Assembly (NCBI GenBank): GCA_014859965.1 | Contig: JACZKQ010000048.1 | Span: 1-64,000 of the forward strand | Reading direction: 5' to 3' | DNA: 64,000 nucleotides | Origin: Phycisphaerae bacterium | GTDB taxonomy: Bacteria > Planctomycetota > Phycisphaerae > Sedimentisphaerales > Anaerohalosphaeraceae | In this document: one piece after another, positions 7,009-15,904 of the stretch | How the letters are laid out: each line of letters opens with the position of its first letter | Position numbering within the stretch: the first letter of the stretch is position 1 | Position numbers and translations under genes: made by a program | The notes under the pieces: model-generated | What the model was told of the DNA's origin: nothing | The model's database searches: none | Seen by the model: only the letters and a program-made list of their open reading frames with translations

Positions 7009-9207
7009 ATGACCGAGGCAACCGAGCCAAAGCAAGCCGAAATCAAAAAGAAGCCGGCTTTGAAACCCATTCTGACCGGCGCCATACTCGTCCTGGGCGC
7101 CGTACTCATCTTCAATCATTTGCAGACCTTCTGGTATATTCTGCTCGTGGCCCTCGGTTTCGGCGCCGTCATCATGATCCATGAGTTCGGGCACTTCATC
7201 GTCGCCAAACTCTCAGGAATCAAGGTCGAAGCCTTCTCAATCGGCTTTCCGCCCACGCTTTTGGGCATCCAAAAGACCGAAGAAGGCCTCCGAATCCGCA
7301 TTTTGCCCGGTTCCCCCCCGCAACCCGCCGAGGACGATGCCAATGACAAGCCCGTCGAGCAAACGGAGACGGGAACCGTCTTTACGCTCGGCAAAGGCGG
7401 CGGCAAGCCCTCCGATACCGAGTATCGCGTGGGTCTGATCCCTTTCGGCGGATTCGTCAAAATGCTGGGCCAGGAGGACACCGGAGCCGTCGACAGCACC
7501 GACGACCCGCGTTCTTTCGCCAATAAGCCCGTTTCTGTGCGGATTGGCGTCGTGGCGGCGGGCGTTATCTTCAATGCCATCAGCGCGTTCCTGATCTTCA
7601 TGATTGTCTTTCTCGTGGGCATGGACCTTTCGCCGGCCGTAGTCGGCGACGTACAGTTGAATTCCCCCGCCGACCGGGCGGGAATCGTCGCAGGCGACCG
7701 GATCGTGAAGGTCAACCGCGAATCCTTCGTCGACTTTACAAACGTGGTTCTGGCGCCGGCGCTGTCAGCCAAGGGTGAAGAGATCACTTTCGGCGTCGAA
7801 AAAGCCGACGGCACACGAAAAACGGTCAGTCTCGTCGCTCAAAAGGGCGCCATGGCAGGCATGCCGCTTCGCACGCTGGGCATCGAGCGGGCGACTTCCA
7901 TGACCATCGAGCGGGGCATTAAAGACCCAGCCGCCGTACAATTGATATACGACACCTTCGGCGTGAAGCCCGGCGACGTGGCGACGACCGTTAACGGCGA
8001 AACTGTCGGCGCGTATTGGGATCTTGCCGGTAAAATCGAGAATTTGCTCCTGCCGAAGGCCTCGGTGGGATTCGATCGCGTCGACCCCGCAACAGGCGCG
8101 ACGGAAAAAATCAACGTGGACGTGCCCCTTTACTGGCCCGTCCGACGCGACAACTTCGAACTGGAATACGACATGGCGCACGTCGGGGGCATGGTGCCGC
8201 GCATCGAGGTCATCGGCGCCGAGGCGGGTTCGAGCTCCGGGTGGCTGGCACGACTTATGTCGCTGTTCAAAAAGGCGGACGTCGAAGCAGAGGCAGCGCC
8301 CCAGGTGGAAATCGGCGATATCATCGTGAAGATCGGCGACGTGGAGAACCCCACTTACAAGGAACTCCGCGAGGTTACGGTCGCGTACGAAGACAAAGAG
8401 ATGCCGGTTACCGTGCTGCGCGGCGAGGACACGTACATTACCTTCACCCGGACGCCGAAGAGACAGCGCGGCACGGATCGCGTTATCCTCGGCATCACGC
8501 CGGCGCTGGACGTTGCGCACCCCGTGATCGCGGGTATGCTCGAACCGGGCGATGGGCTGGAGACGCCCACTATCCCGAAAGGGGCGACGGTCACGGCGGT
8601 TGCCGGCGAGCCGGTTGCAAACTTTTATGATATTGCTCGCCTGATCCGCGACAACAAGGGCGAGACCGTCGAGATCGCCTATCAGCACGGCGAGGAACGT
8701 GCGGTGGCGTCGCTGGCCATCCCGCAGGACACCGCGCCTATCAATGCGGTCAGTCAACCGGCGATGGTGCTGCCGTTTGAATACCTTAAGGAAACATACA
8801 AGGCTTCCGGGCCGGTCGAGGCGGTCAAATGGGGCGTGAAGAAGACGCACATGTTCATCGCCCAGACCTATGTGACGCTGCAGCGGCTGATTACGCGTGA
8901 AGTGAGCCCCAAGGCGCTTTCGGGCCCGGTGGGGATCGTTTCGATGAGCTATAAGATCGCCAGTCAGTCGATTCCCGACTACATCTACTTTTTGGGGCTG
9001 ATCAGTTCTTGCATCGCGGTGATGAATCTGCTGCCGCTGCCGATTGTCGACGGCGGCGTGATTGTCCTGCTGATAATCGAAAAGCTCAAGGGCGGACCGA
9101 TCAGTCCGAAGTTGCAGGAAGCGATCAGCTATGCGGGCCTTGTCTTTTTGGGCACGGTATTTCTATGGCTGACGTACAACGATATTCTCAATCTGCTGAT
9201 CCACTGA
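7009..9207 (+). CDS. rseP: RseP-like site-2 zinc metalloprotease (M50)
   Basis: A 732-residue polytopic inner-membrane protease of the M50B family that would cut transmembrane segments such as anti-sigma factors or remnant signal peptides. The zinc motif HEFGH lies near residue 58 inside the first conserved membrane segment, and the second motif NLLPLPIVDGG near 673. Between them are PDZ-like segments (for example SPADRAGIVAGDRIV) and insertions that bring the protein to well above the roughly 450 residues of E. coli RseP. A further hydrophobic segment precedes the HEFGH helix. Downstream of dxr, 64 bases apart; that gap holds GCGATCGC (6961-6968) and TGTGAATAA (6979-6987). Confidence 0.93.
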   Translation: MTEATEPKQAEIKKKPALKPILTGAILVLGAVLIFNHLQTFWYILLVALGFGAVIMIHEFGHFIVAKLSGIKVEAFSIGFPPTLLGIQKTEEGLRIRILPGSPPQPAEDDANDKPVEQTETGTVFTLGKGGGKPSDTEYRVGLIPFGGFVKMLGQEDTGAVDSTDDPRSFANKPVSVRIGVVAAGVIFNAISAFLIFMIVFLVGMDLSPAVVGDVQLNSPADRAGIVAGDRIVKVNRESFVDFTNVVLAPALSAKGEEITFGVEKADGTRKTVSLVAQKGAMAGMPLRTLGIERATSMTIERGIKDPAAVQLIYDTFGVKPGDVATTVNGETVGAYWDLAGKIENLLLPKASVGFDRVDPATGATEKINVDVPLYWPVRRDNFELEYDMAHVGGMVPRIEVIGAEAGSSSGWLARLMSLFKKADVEAEAAPQVEIGDIIVKIGDVENPTYKELREVTVAYEDKEMPVTVLRGEDTYITFTRTPKRQRGTDRVILGITPALDVAHPVIAGMLEPGDGLETPTIPKGATVTAVAGEPVANFYDIARLIRDNKGETVEIAYQHGEERAVASLAIPQDTAPINAVSQPAMVLPFEYLKETYKASGPVEAVKWGVKKTHMFIAQTYVTLQRLITREVSPKALSGPVGIVSMSYKIASQSIPDYIYFLGLISSCIAVMNLLPLPIVDGGVIVLLIIEKLKGGPISPKLQEAISYAGLVFLGTVFLWLTYNDILNLLIH

Positions 9208-9237
9208 CGGTTTTTGAGCCGGTGACGGGCACGTGAC

Positions 9238-10227
9238 ATGGGCATGCGCATCAGTGTAGTGATCCCGGCTTATAACGCCGGCCGGTACATCGGCCGGGCG
9301 CTGGACAGCGTGCTGGCACAGACCCGCCCTGCCGATGAGATCATCGTTGTGGACGACGGTTCGACGGACAACACGGCCGAGGTCGTCGCCCCATACGGAG
9401 AGGCGGTCCGGTTCATTCAACAGGAGAACGCCGGGGCGAGCGTCGCCCGCAACACGGGCATAACGGCGGCCACGTGCGAGTGGATCGCGTTTTTGGACGC
9501 CGACGACGAATGGCTTGCCGATAAACTGCACCTTCAGGCGGAACACTTGCAGCGACACCCCGATCTGGCATGGACGACGGGCAATTACGTCCGGTGTTAC
9601 TGCGGCGCGGGGTATCGCGAACACGACTTGCAAGGCGACAAACTCGCCAACGTTGAGCGAATGCTGGGCGGCGGCGAGTCTTTCGACAGTTACTTCAGCG
9701 CGCATCGCTCGTTTGCGGGCGGCTGGACGGGGACGATGGTCATCCGGCGCGAGGCGATGAGAGAGGCCGGACTATTTCGGCCGGGGCAGTTGCGGATCAA
9801 CGACATGGATATGTGGTTTCAGATCGCCTACCGCCGACCGAAAATCGGATTCCTCACCCGACCACTGGCAATCTATCACACGGGTGTGCCTGCAAGTATT
9901 GTGAAGACGCACCGCGATCCGGCGGTGATTTGCGATTTCATCGACCGGCATCTGGCATTGTCGGCCGAGCACGGCGTGCTGGACGCGTTTGAGCCGTGCG
10001 CCGCGAAGATGGTCGGATGGTGGATTCACTGCTGCATCGTGGAACGCCGCGGGCGCGAGGTGCGGACGCTGCTCAAACGATACGGGCATTTGTACGGCGG
10101 CTACTACCGTGTGACGATGCTCGTCAAATCGTTCTTTCCGCGGACGGGGTTTTGGTACGATGACCTTAAATGCAGGCTGCGGGGCGGGCCGACGCCAACG
10201 AACGAACCCTTTATTTGCAGCGGATGA
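9238..10227 (+). CDS. Glycosyltransferase family 2
   Basis: A 329-residue GT-A fold glycosyltransferase probably working on an exopolysaccharide or glycan repeat unit at the cytoplasmic membrane face. It opens with RISVVIPAYNAGRYIGRAL, has IIVVDDGSTDNT for nucleotide-sugar binding, NAGASVARNTGI, and FLDADDEW as the metal-binding DxD-like motif. Donor and acceptor sugars cannot be read from the sequence. It starts 30 bases after the protease gene and is followed after 3 bases by a second GT2. It is clearly paralogous to the GT2 at 14876-15880, with the same motifs and similar C-terminal half. Confidence 0.93.
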   Translation: MGMRISVVIPAYNAGRYIGRALDSVLAQTRPADEIIVVDDGSTDNTAEVVAPYGEAVRFIQQENAGASVARNTGITAATCEWIAFLDADDEWLADKLHLQAEHLQRHPDLAWTTGNYVRCYCGAGYREHDLQGDKLANVERMLGGGESFDSYFSAHRSFAGGWTGTMVIRREAMREAGLFRPGQLRINDMDMWFQIAYRRPKIGFLTRPLAIYHTGVPASIVKTHRDPAVICDFIDRHLALSAEHGVLDAFEPCAAKMVGWWIHCCIVERRGREVRTLLKRYGHLYGGYYRVTMLVKSFFPRTGFWYDDLKCRLRGGPTPTNEPFICSG

Positions 10228-10230
10228 ATC

Positions 10231-11208
10231 ATGGCGCGTGTCGATATTGTCATTCCGCTGTACAACAAGGCCCGGTGCATCGGGCGGGCGATCCGCTCCA
10301 TTCTTAACCAGACCGTAAGCGATTGGCGTCTCATCGTTGTCGACGACGGCTCCACCGATGGCGGAGGCGAGATTGTACAGACCTTCGACGACGGCCGTAT
10401 CGAGATGATCCGTCAGGAGAACGCAGGCCCGGGCGCGGCGAGGAACGCGGGGATCGCGCGGGCAACGAGCAAGTACATCGCATTCCTGGATGCGGACGAT
10501 GAATGGCTGCCTTTCTACCTTGAGAATTCCTTGCAAGCTATCGAATCGCACAATGTCGGCCTGGTTGCCTGTATGTTTTATGAATCGCTGTTTCGGGCCG
10601 ACATGACATCGTACTGGGCGAAGCGCGGTGTCCAGATTGGAAGGCAATACGCCATCGACCCGCACACAGATCCGGTGCAAGCGGACTGGATTGTCTCGTT
10701 CCTGCACACAGACGCAGCGTTGATGCACACACATATCGCGCGGCGGTACGGCGGCTTCTATGATAAGGATCGCTGTACGTGCGGCGAAGATACAGTGCTG
10801 TTCATGCGGATCGCCATCAATGAATCTTACTTTGCTGTCGGCCCAACCGGGGTAATACATCACCGAGAGGACAGCGGACTGTCGCACACAGTCGAGCACC
10901 CCCTGCCGCCTTTTCTTCAGGATCCGAACATTATTCTTGATTACTGTCCAGGTGAAAAGAAAGAACTCGTCAGCAGAGTGATTGATCACATGGCCTTGCG
11001 GCATGCACAGATTCGCGCCCGTCACGGTCGCAAGGCAGAAGCAATCTCGCTTCTGGGCCGCTTTGCCGGCGCATCGGCTTTCGGAAGAGAGTACCGGCTT
11101 TGCCGCCGTACAATCGCAGTAAGCCGGTGGATGCCGCTTTGGGTACGCTTAAAGTGTTTTGGGGGCGCGTGCATGCGGCGGTTTCGGCGAACCAGACCAA
11201 CCTGCTAA
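10231..11208 (+). CDS. Glycosyltransferase family 2
   Basis: A 325-residue GT2 enzyme beginning MARVDIVIPLYNKARCIG, with LIVVDDGSTDGGG, ENAGPGAARNAGI and FLDADDEW. The C-terminal half, with several histidines and cysteines (HTHIARRYGG, CTCGEDTVLF), differs from the preceding GT2, so acceptor choice probably differs. It is translated with the upstream GT2 (3-base gap). A possible intrinsic terminator overlaps its stop codon. The sugar specificity is unknown. Confidence 0.92.
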   Translation: MARVDIVIPLYNKARCIGRAIRSILNQTVSDWRLIVVDDGSTDGGGEIVQTFDDGRIEMIRQENAGPGAARNAGIARATSKYIAFLDADDEWLPFYLENSLQAIESHNVGLVACMFYESLFRADMTSYWAKRGVQIGRQYAIDPHTDPVQADWIVSFLHTDAALMHTHIARRYGGFYDKDRCTCGEDTVLFMRIAINESYFAVGPTGVIHHREDSGLSHTVEHPLPPFLQDPNIILDYCPGEKKELVSRVIDHMALRHAQIRARHGRKAEAISLLGRFAGASAFGREYRLCRRTIAVSRWMPLWVRLKCFGGACMRRFRRTRPTC

Positions 11209-11240
11209 GCCTTAGAAGACAAGAAGCTTTAGTTTTTTTT
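11204..11240 (+). terminator. Candidate intrinsic terminator after the GT2 pair
   Basis: GCTAAGC (11204-11210) can pair with GCTTTAG (11226-11232) with one bulge, and eight T residues follow directly (11233-11240). The stem is weak but the T-run is clean. Confidence 0.5.
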
Positions 11241-11258
11241 CAATCTCTCCTTATTTCC

Positions 11259-11287
11259 TTGACTGGTCACCCGATGGCTGGTATTCT
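11259..11287 (+). promoter_or_regulatory. Sigma-70-like promoter for the PD40 protein gene
   Basis: TTGACT (11259-11264) and TATTCT (11282-11287) are separated by 17 bases. The start codon lies about 55 bases beyond the expected transcription start. This supports separate transcription from the GT2 pair. Confidence 0.6.
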
Positions 11288-11348
11288 GGCGTGTGAGTAA
11301 GGTTCTGAGCTTATTCGCGTAAAGGGGCCATATGGAAAGGAGAAAAGC

Positions 11349-12584
11349 ATGAACATTTTTCGAAGCATCGCAACACTTTTGATTCCGGTAGTTTTCTGCG
11401 CGGCGGCTGCATGCGCTGCATCCGGCGAATGGACCGAACCGGTGTTCCGGTCGGAACTGAACGATTTCCAGAACGGTTATTTTGCGGCTGAACCGACGGC
11501 ATCCAGCGACGGGCTGAGCATGATCTTCGCGCGAGAGGTGCCGCCGGCCAATTATCAGCTTTTTGAGGCTCGGCGGGAAACACCGGCGGGGAAGTTCACA
11601 AGCGAACGAGCACTGGTTGAACTAAACCCGCAGGCTACATGGATCAAGGGCCCGTGGTTATCGCGAGACGGGTTGCGGCTCTATTACAGCCAGGCACAAC
11701 CGGAGGGAGGTCACTGGGCAAGTTATCAAGTCATCAAAATGGCTACAAGGAACAGTCCTACAGGTTTTTGGGAAACGGTGCAAACGCTTGATGAACTGCA
11801 TATTCGCCGAACGGCGGATTTCGGCGCTGTTCTGACGGAGGATGAACTGACCATTATATGGTACTCGCGAAGGCCCAGTCCGTCGGCCGATTGGCGAATC
11901 TTTACTGCAAGCAGAAGCAGCGTTGAAGAGCCCTTCTCGGGAGAGCGGGAAGTGCCAGAACTCAAGGAAATGGGGGCATACGATCTGCACCTTTCTGGAG
12001 ACGGGCTGCGAGTGTACTTCACCGCGATCGATCCCGGCACCAGCAGGCCCAACCTTTTCACTGCCCGCCGTTTATCATTGGATGATGCTTTCGAGGGAGG
12101 TGAAGTCATGGGCTTCGGCAGCCCTGACGTGGGGGCAGGCAGAGCGTGGCTTAGTTCCGACGAGAAGACGATCTACTTCAACAGCAATCCCGGCGGCCAG
12201 TCCGGCATCTGGGTTTCTTACTGGATTGAGGATCTTTATTCTGTTGCGGTTGAGCGGATCGAGTCGGCCATTGCCGGTAAGCGTGAGCTATTGGCGTCTT
12301 TGACGGCCGCCCTTGGGGATGATCGTCTTGCTCTGGAGGCGCTGGAGGAACTTCGTGCGGCGGGCGAGGTTGACCCGGTGGCGATCCTTCAGGCGAAGCA
12401 GGATATCTTCCGGTCGATCCAGCGTCAGATCATGGCGATCAGGGAGTTGGAGCGGAGCATCGCACAACTCGAGCAGTCGCTTATTCACTTGCAGTCTGCG
12501 CCGCGTCGTAACCTGCCTCGCGAGGCGGAGAAGGTCAAGGACAAACCGGTGGGTCAGCCCGTATCGAAGATCAAGGGCAAGTGA
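11349..12584 (+). CDS. Exported PD40/TolB-like beta-propeller protein with coiled-coil tail
   Basis: A 411-residue protein with a signal peptide (MNIFRSIATLLIPVVFCAAAACA, cut near CAA-SG). The body has repeated WD40-like PD40 blades: LSRDGLRLYYSQ, LTEDELTIIWYS, LSGDGLRVYFTA and LSSDEKTIYFNS, each followed by a FTARR/FTASR-like strand. From about residue 300 it becomes a charged helix rich in E, L, R and Q, predicted as coiled coil, ending in a lysine-rich tail. It is probably periplasmic and binds protein or glycan; no enzyme motif is visible. The ATG follows a strong AAAGGAG site. It ends directly against the convergent methyltransferase gene (12584/12585). Confidence 0.85.
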   Translation: MNIFRSIATLLIPVVFCAAAACAASGEWTEPVFRSELNDFQNGYFAAEPTASSDGLSMIFAREVPPANYQLFEARRETPAGKFTSERALVELNPQATWIKGPWLSRDGLRLYYSQAQPEGGHWASYQVIKMATRNSPTGFWETVQTLDELHIRRTADFGAVLTEDELTIIWYSRRPSPSADWRIFTASRSSVEEPFSGEREVPELKEMGAYDLHLSGDGLRVYFTAIDPGTSRPNLFTARRLSLDDAFEGGEVMGFGSPDVGAGRAWLSSDEKTIYFNSNPGGQSGIWVSYWIEDLYSVAVERIESAIAGKRELLASLTAALGDDRLALEALEELRAAGEVDPVAILQAKQDIFRSIQRQIMAIRELERSIAQLEQSLIHLQSAPRRNLPREAEKVKDKPVGQPVSKIKGK

Positions 12585-13334
12585 TCAGCCCGGTTTTTTG
12601 CAGAGGAACAGTTTAGACTTGCGCAGGGCCATTCGTTTGCGCGCCTTTTCGGCGGCGACGTCCTCGGCCGTGATCGTTTCCACGTCAAAGCCCGCTCGGC
12701 GGAGGCGATCCACCACATCCGGTCCGTACTTTCGAACATGGTCTTCCTGGCCGAATCGGCGCAGGCGTTCGGCCGGGTCGGTAACGGAAGGGTCTTCCAC
12801 TGTCTGCTCGACATTAATGGGGACCATGATGAGTGCCCTGCCGCCGGGCTTCAAGACACGATAAAATTCGCGCATGGCCTTATTGTCGTCCGGCACGTGT
12901 TCGAGAACATGGCTGCAGTAGATGAGATCGAAGGCATTGTCCGGGTATTGAATCTGCTGGACGTCCATGCAGACCATCGCTTTGGAGGACTCCAGGTCAG
13001 CGGAGATATACTCTGCGCCGGGCACGCCTTTAAATCGCCTGGTGAGCAGGGCCTCGGGGGCGATGTGCAGAATTTTCGGATCAGGGCCGGCGAGCAGTTC
13101 CGGGCGGGCATCCAGAACGAGCCAGACAAACCGCAGCCGCTCGAAGGCCCCGCAGACGGGGCAACAGGCTTCGGGACGCACATGCACGCCGTAGGGCTTG
13201 AACCGCCGGACGTGGGCCCGGCAGACGGGGCAATATCGCGCAAACCCGAGGTGAGCGATTCGCCTTGAGTAGCGGAGCAGGCCAAAGGCCGCATCCCACA
13301 TGGGCCGCGGCAAGCAACGTCGGATTATTCCCAT
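12585..13334 (-). CDS. Class I SAM-dependent methyltransferase with N-terminal zinc ribbon
   Basis: A 249-residue protein. Near residues 35-65 are two CPVC knuckles (CPVCRAH and CCPVCGAF), likely a structural zinc site. The rest is a Rossmann methyltransferase: KILHIAPEALL as motif I region, ISADLESS, then DLIYCSHVLEHVPDD and VLKPGGRALIMVP. This type usually methylates small molecules or sugars; in this glycan cluster a sugar or lipid-carrier substrate is plausible but not shown. The ATG at 13334 has AAGGAG five bases upstream. It is divergent from the GT4 gene at 13582. Confidence 0.88.
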   Translation of the reverse strand: MGIIRRCLPRPMWDAAFGLLRYSRRIAHLGFARYCPVCRAHVRRFKPYGVHVRPEACCPVCGAFERLRFVWLVLDARPELLAGPDPKILHIAPEALLTRRFKGVPGAEYISADLESSKAMVCMDVQQIQYPDNAFDLIYCSHVLEHVPDDNKAMREFYRVLKPGGRALIMVPINVEQTVEDPSVTDPAERLRRFGQEDHVRKYGPDVVDRLRRAGFDVETITAEDVAAEKARKRMALRKSKLFLCKKPG

Positions 13335-13581
13335 CGCAACTCCTTGTTCACGTTTTCGGGCTCAGTATATCATCATCCGGCGGCGGCCGCAAGCTGTTGA
13401 TGCTGACAGTGGGAGGAAGAAACCTGCCCTGCAATCGGGATGGGCGGAATGTTTATGCGGTGAATGCCGCCCCGGAGTACTTTGTGAGCAAGGCGGCTGG
13501 TTTTGGCACTGGATTTTTTGGCTGCGGCGTATAGAATGTAACTGGAGTGTGCGTGTACGTTTCGTTGCTGATGAGGGCCGC

Positions 13582-14772
13582 ATGGCGGACAAACTGAATA
13601 TTGTGTTTATGGCGCAGGTGCAGTATCCGCGGGGGATGGCGGCCACGCGGCGGATTCAGAACTTCGTGAATTATCTGGCGCGGGACGGGCGGTTTACGGT
13701 GCGGGTTCTGGTTCTTCGCGGCGGGCGGGTGCGGCTTGCCGATGAGGCGATTTCGGGCGAGTGCGGCGGCGTGCCGTACGTCACTATCGGGGCGAATATC
13801 CGGCCGGGCGCGGGGGCTTTGCTGAAGGCGCCGAAGTACTACTGGGACGGCATCGCTTATCTGCGGCGGCATCGACGGGCCGACTGCAAGAACGTGCTCT
13901 ACGTATACGAGTACCCGAGTACAGACAATCTGCCGATGCTGATCTATGCCCGGATGGCGGGGTATCGGATTGTGTTCGACCTTGTGGAGGATATTGCGGT
14001 TCAGGGCTGCGCACCGGATGTGTTTGCACGGATCAAGCATTTTTCGGGGCGGCTGTTCTGCAGGACGCTGTGGATGTTCGCCGATGCGGTGCTGGTGATC
14101 TCCAGCCGGCTGATGGAGAAGATGCAGGCGGTCGCTAAGGGCCGTTTCGCGGTGGTACACTATCCCGTGAATATCGACATGGGGCGGGGGTTGCCGCCGA
14201 AGCCGTTCGGCGATCCCGTGCGGGTTTTCTACGGCGGCACGTTCGGGGGCAAGGATGCGGTCGAGACGCTGATCGAGGGCTTCGAGCGGGTCTGCGGGCG
14301 GCGGGACAATGTTCGGCTGATCCTGACGGGCAAGGGTGATCCGCACGATATGGATCGCATTCTCGAGCGGATCGCGAGGTCGCAGTACCGCGATCGCATC
14401 CTGTACATGGGTTATCTCGACGAGGATGCTTTCTATGGGCAACTGGCGGAAAGCGATATTTTGTGCATGACCCGTACGGCGTCGGCGTTTGCACACGCGG
14501 GGTTTCCTTTTAAGCTCGGCGAATATCTGGCCAGCGGGAGGCCGGTGATTGCCAGCCGCGTGGGGGACGTGGGGGATTACCTGGAGGATGGGCGGGACGC
14601 CCTGCTGGTGGCGCCGGACTCGGCAGGAGAGATTGCCGGTGCCATTGAGGCGCTGATCGCGGACCCGGACCGGGCGCGGCGGATTGGCGAACAAGGCCGG
14701 CGGGCGGCGATGCAGCACTTTGACGCGGCGGTCCTGGGGAGGAAGCTTGTGGAGCTGTTCGATACGCTCTGA
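13582..14772 (+). CDS. Glycosyltransferase family 4 (GT-B fold)
   Basis: A 396-residue GT-B enzyme starting MADKLNIVFMAQVQYPRGMA. The C-terminal half contains VRVFYGGTFGGKDAVE, LILTGKGD, the acceptor/donor region LCMTRTASAFAHAGFPFKLGEYLASGRPVIAS and DGRDALLV, the usual GT4 nucleotide-sugar site. The frame is open for another 94 codons upstream, but that extension is low-quality and this start gives the usual family N-terminus. Ribosome site is weak (GAGG). Coding strand is very G-rich compared with dxr. The role is glycan assembly; the specific sugar is unknown. Confidence 0.9.
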   Translation: MADKLNIVFMAQVQYPRGMAATRRIQNFVNYLARDGRFTVRVLVLRGGRVRLADEAISGECGGVPYVTIGANIRPGAGALLKAPKYYWDGIAYLRRHRRADCKNVLYVYEYPSTDNLPMLIYARMAGYRIVFDLVEDIAVQGCAPDVFARIKHFSGRLFCRTLWMFADAVLVISSRLMEKMQAVAKGRFAVVHYPVNIDMGRGLPPKPFGDPVRVFYGGTFGGKDAVETLIEGFERVCGRRDNVRLILTGKGDPHDMDRILERIARSQYRDRILYMGYLDEDAFYGQLAESDILCMTRTASAFAHAGFPFKLGEYLASGRPVIASRVGDVGDYLEDGRDALLVAPDSAGEIAGAIEALIADPDRARRIGEQGRRAAMQHFDAAVLGRKLVELFDTL

Positions 14773-14875
14773 CGGGCAGCACCATTCATATTTGCTGTTT
14801 TTTATGTCAGGCATCGCTTATAATGGCGGCATTCGTTTTGATGGGAGCATCTATATTTGATCAAAGGTGCAATCT

Positions 14876-15880
14876 GTGGCGTTGAACCTGAAAGATTCCT
14901 ATAGTATCAGTGTTGTCATACCGGCCTATAACTGCGGCAAGTATCTTGCAAGGGCGATTGACAGTGTACTTGCGCAGAGGCGCGCGGCGGATGAAATTAT
15001 TGTTGTTGACGACGGATCGACCGACAACACGGCGGAAGTTGCCGCACGTTATGGGGGGCGCATTCGGTTTCTTCAGCAGGCCAATGCAGGCGCCAGCGCT
15101 GCGCGGAATACGGGCATCGAGGCGGCAATGGGTGAGTGGGTCGCGTTTCTGGATGCCGACGACGAGTGGCTGCCGACGAAGCTGCAGATGCAGGCGGCGG
15201 TTCTCGAACGCCATCCCCAACTTGCGTGGGCGACAGGCAACTATATCGGATGCACGTGCCTGACGGAGCAGAGGTCGGCACACGTGCCGGTGGAAAAAGC
15301 CAGAGCCCTTACGCGGGGAGAAGAGGTGGTCGATTTTTTTGGGGCGACCGTGAAGGATATCTGGGGGTGTACAGATACGATGCTCGTCAGACGGCACGCC
15401 TTGCTGGAGGCCGGGTTATTCACACCCGGGCTGGCTTGGGGAGAAGACTTCGATATGTGGTGGCGGATCGCGTACCGGTATCCGAAGATCGGGTATGTGG
15501 CGGAGCCGCTGGCGGTGTACCATTTGGATGTGGAAGGGAGCGTCATTCGCACGTATCAGGATGCGGCGGCGACGTGCGCGTTGATCGAGCGGCACCTGGG
15601 GTTGTCGCGCGAGCACGGGCGACTGGCGGCGTTTGAGCCTTGTGCGGCGTTTCTGCTGCGGCGGTGGATGCGGTCGATGCTGTTCGAGGCCCGCGGCCGG
15701 GAGGTGCGGGGCATGCTGAAGCAGTTCGGCGGGCTGCTGCCGGGGTGGTATAAGGCGTTCATGGGGCTGTTTGCGGCGTTTCCCAAGGCGACGGCGGCGG
15801 GCTGCCGGGGGATTTCGTGGTTTGTGCGGACGTTTAAGTTGCGGAAAAGCCCGGTGCGGAGCCGCCGTGCGGCCGATTAG
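14876..15880 (+). CDS. Glycosyltransferase family 2
   Basis: A 334-residue GT2 enzyme closely related to the one at 9238-10227: ISVVIPAYNCGKYLARAIDS, IIVVDDGSTDNT, NAGASAARNTGI and FLDADDEWLP occur at matching positions. The C-terminal half also aligns (LAWATGNYIGC, AVYHLDVEGS, SREHGRLAAFEPCAAF). The GTG at 14876 is chosen because AAAGG lies eight bases upstream; a GTG at 14867 is the alternative. The last 30 residues are very basic. Likely duplicated from, or with, the first GT2 and diverged in acceptor use. Confidence 0.92.
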   Translation: MALNLKDSYSISVVIPAYNCGKYLARAIDSVLAQRRAADEIIVVDDGSTDNTAEVAARYGGRIRFLQQANAGASAARNTGIEAAMGEWVAFLDADDEWLPTKLQMQAAVLERHPQLAWATGNYIGCTCLTEQRSAHVPVEKARALTRGEEVVDFFGATVKDIWGCTDTMLVRRHALLEAGLFTPGLAWGEDFDMWWRIAYRYPKIGYVAEPLAVYHLDVEGSVIRTYQDAAATCALIERHLGLSREHGRLAAFEPCAAFLLRRWMRSMLFEARGREVRGMLKQFGGLLPGWYKAFMGLFAAFPKATAAGCRGISWFVRTFKLRKSPVRSRRAAD

Positions 15881-15904
15881 CAACGCCAGGCGTTCAGCGG
15901 GCCG

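Noticed and set aside
7765-8850. 361-codon minus-strand frame opposite rseP
   Set aside because: The product is Arg/His/Asp-rich with no family motif, and it is antisense to conserved protease sequence.
9772-11025. 417-codon minus-strand frame opposite the two GT2 genes
   Set aside because: It spans two convincing GT2 genes and has no ribosome site or domain.
13500-13530. TTGGCACTGG as a sigma-54 -24 element
   Set aside because: The -24 half is good but the required GC at -12 is absent (it reads TT).
13453-14814. 453-codon minus-strand frame opposite the GT4 gene
   Set aside because: Pro/His/Arg-rich product from G-rich DNA; the GT4 gene on the other strand has complete motifs.
14819-14824. 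TATAAT upstream of the third GT2 gene
   Set aside because: The best upstream TTG-type hexamer (14792-14797) is 21 bases away, which is too far for a confident promoter.
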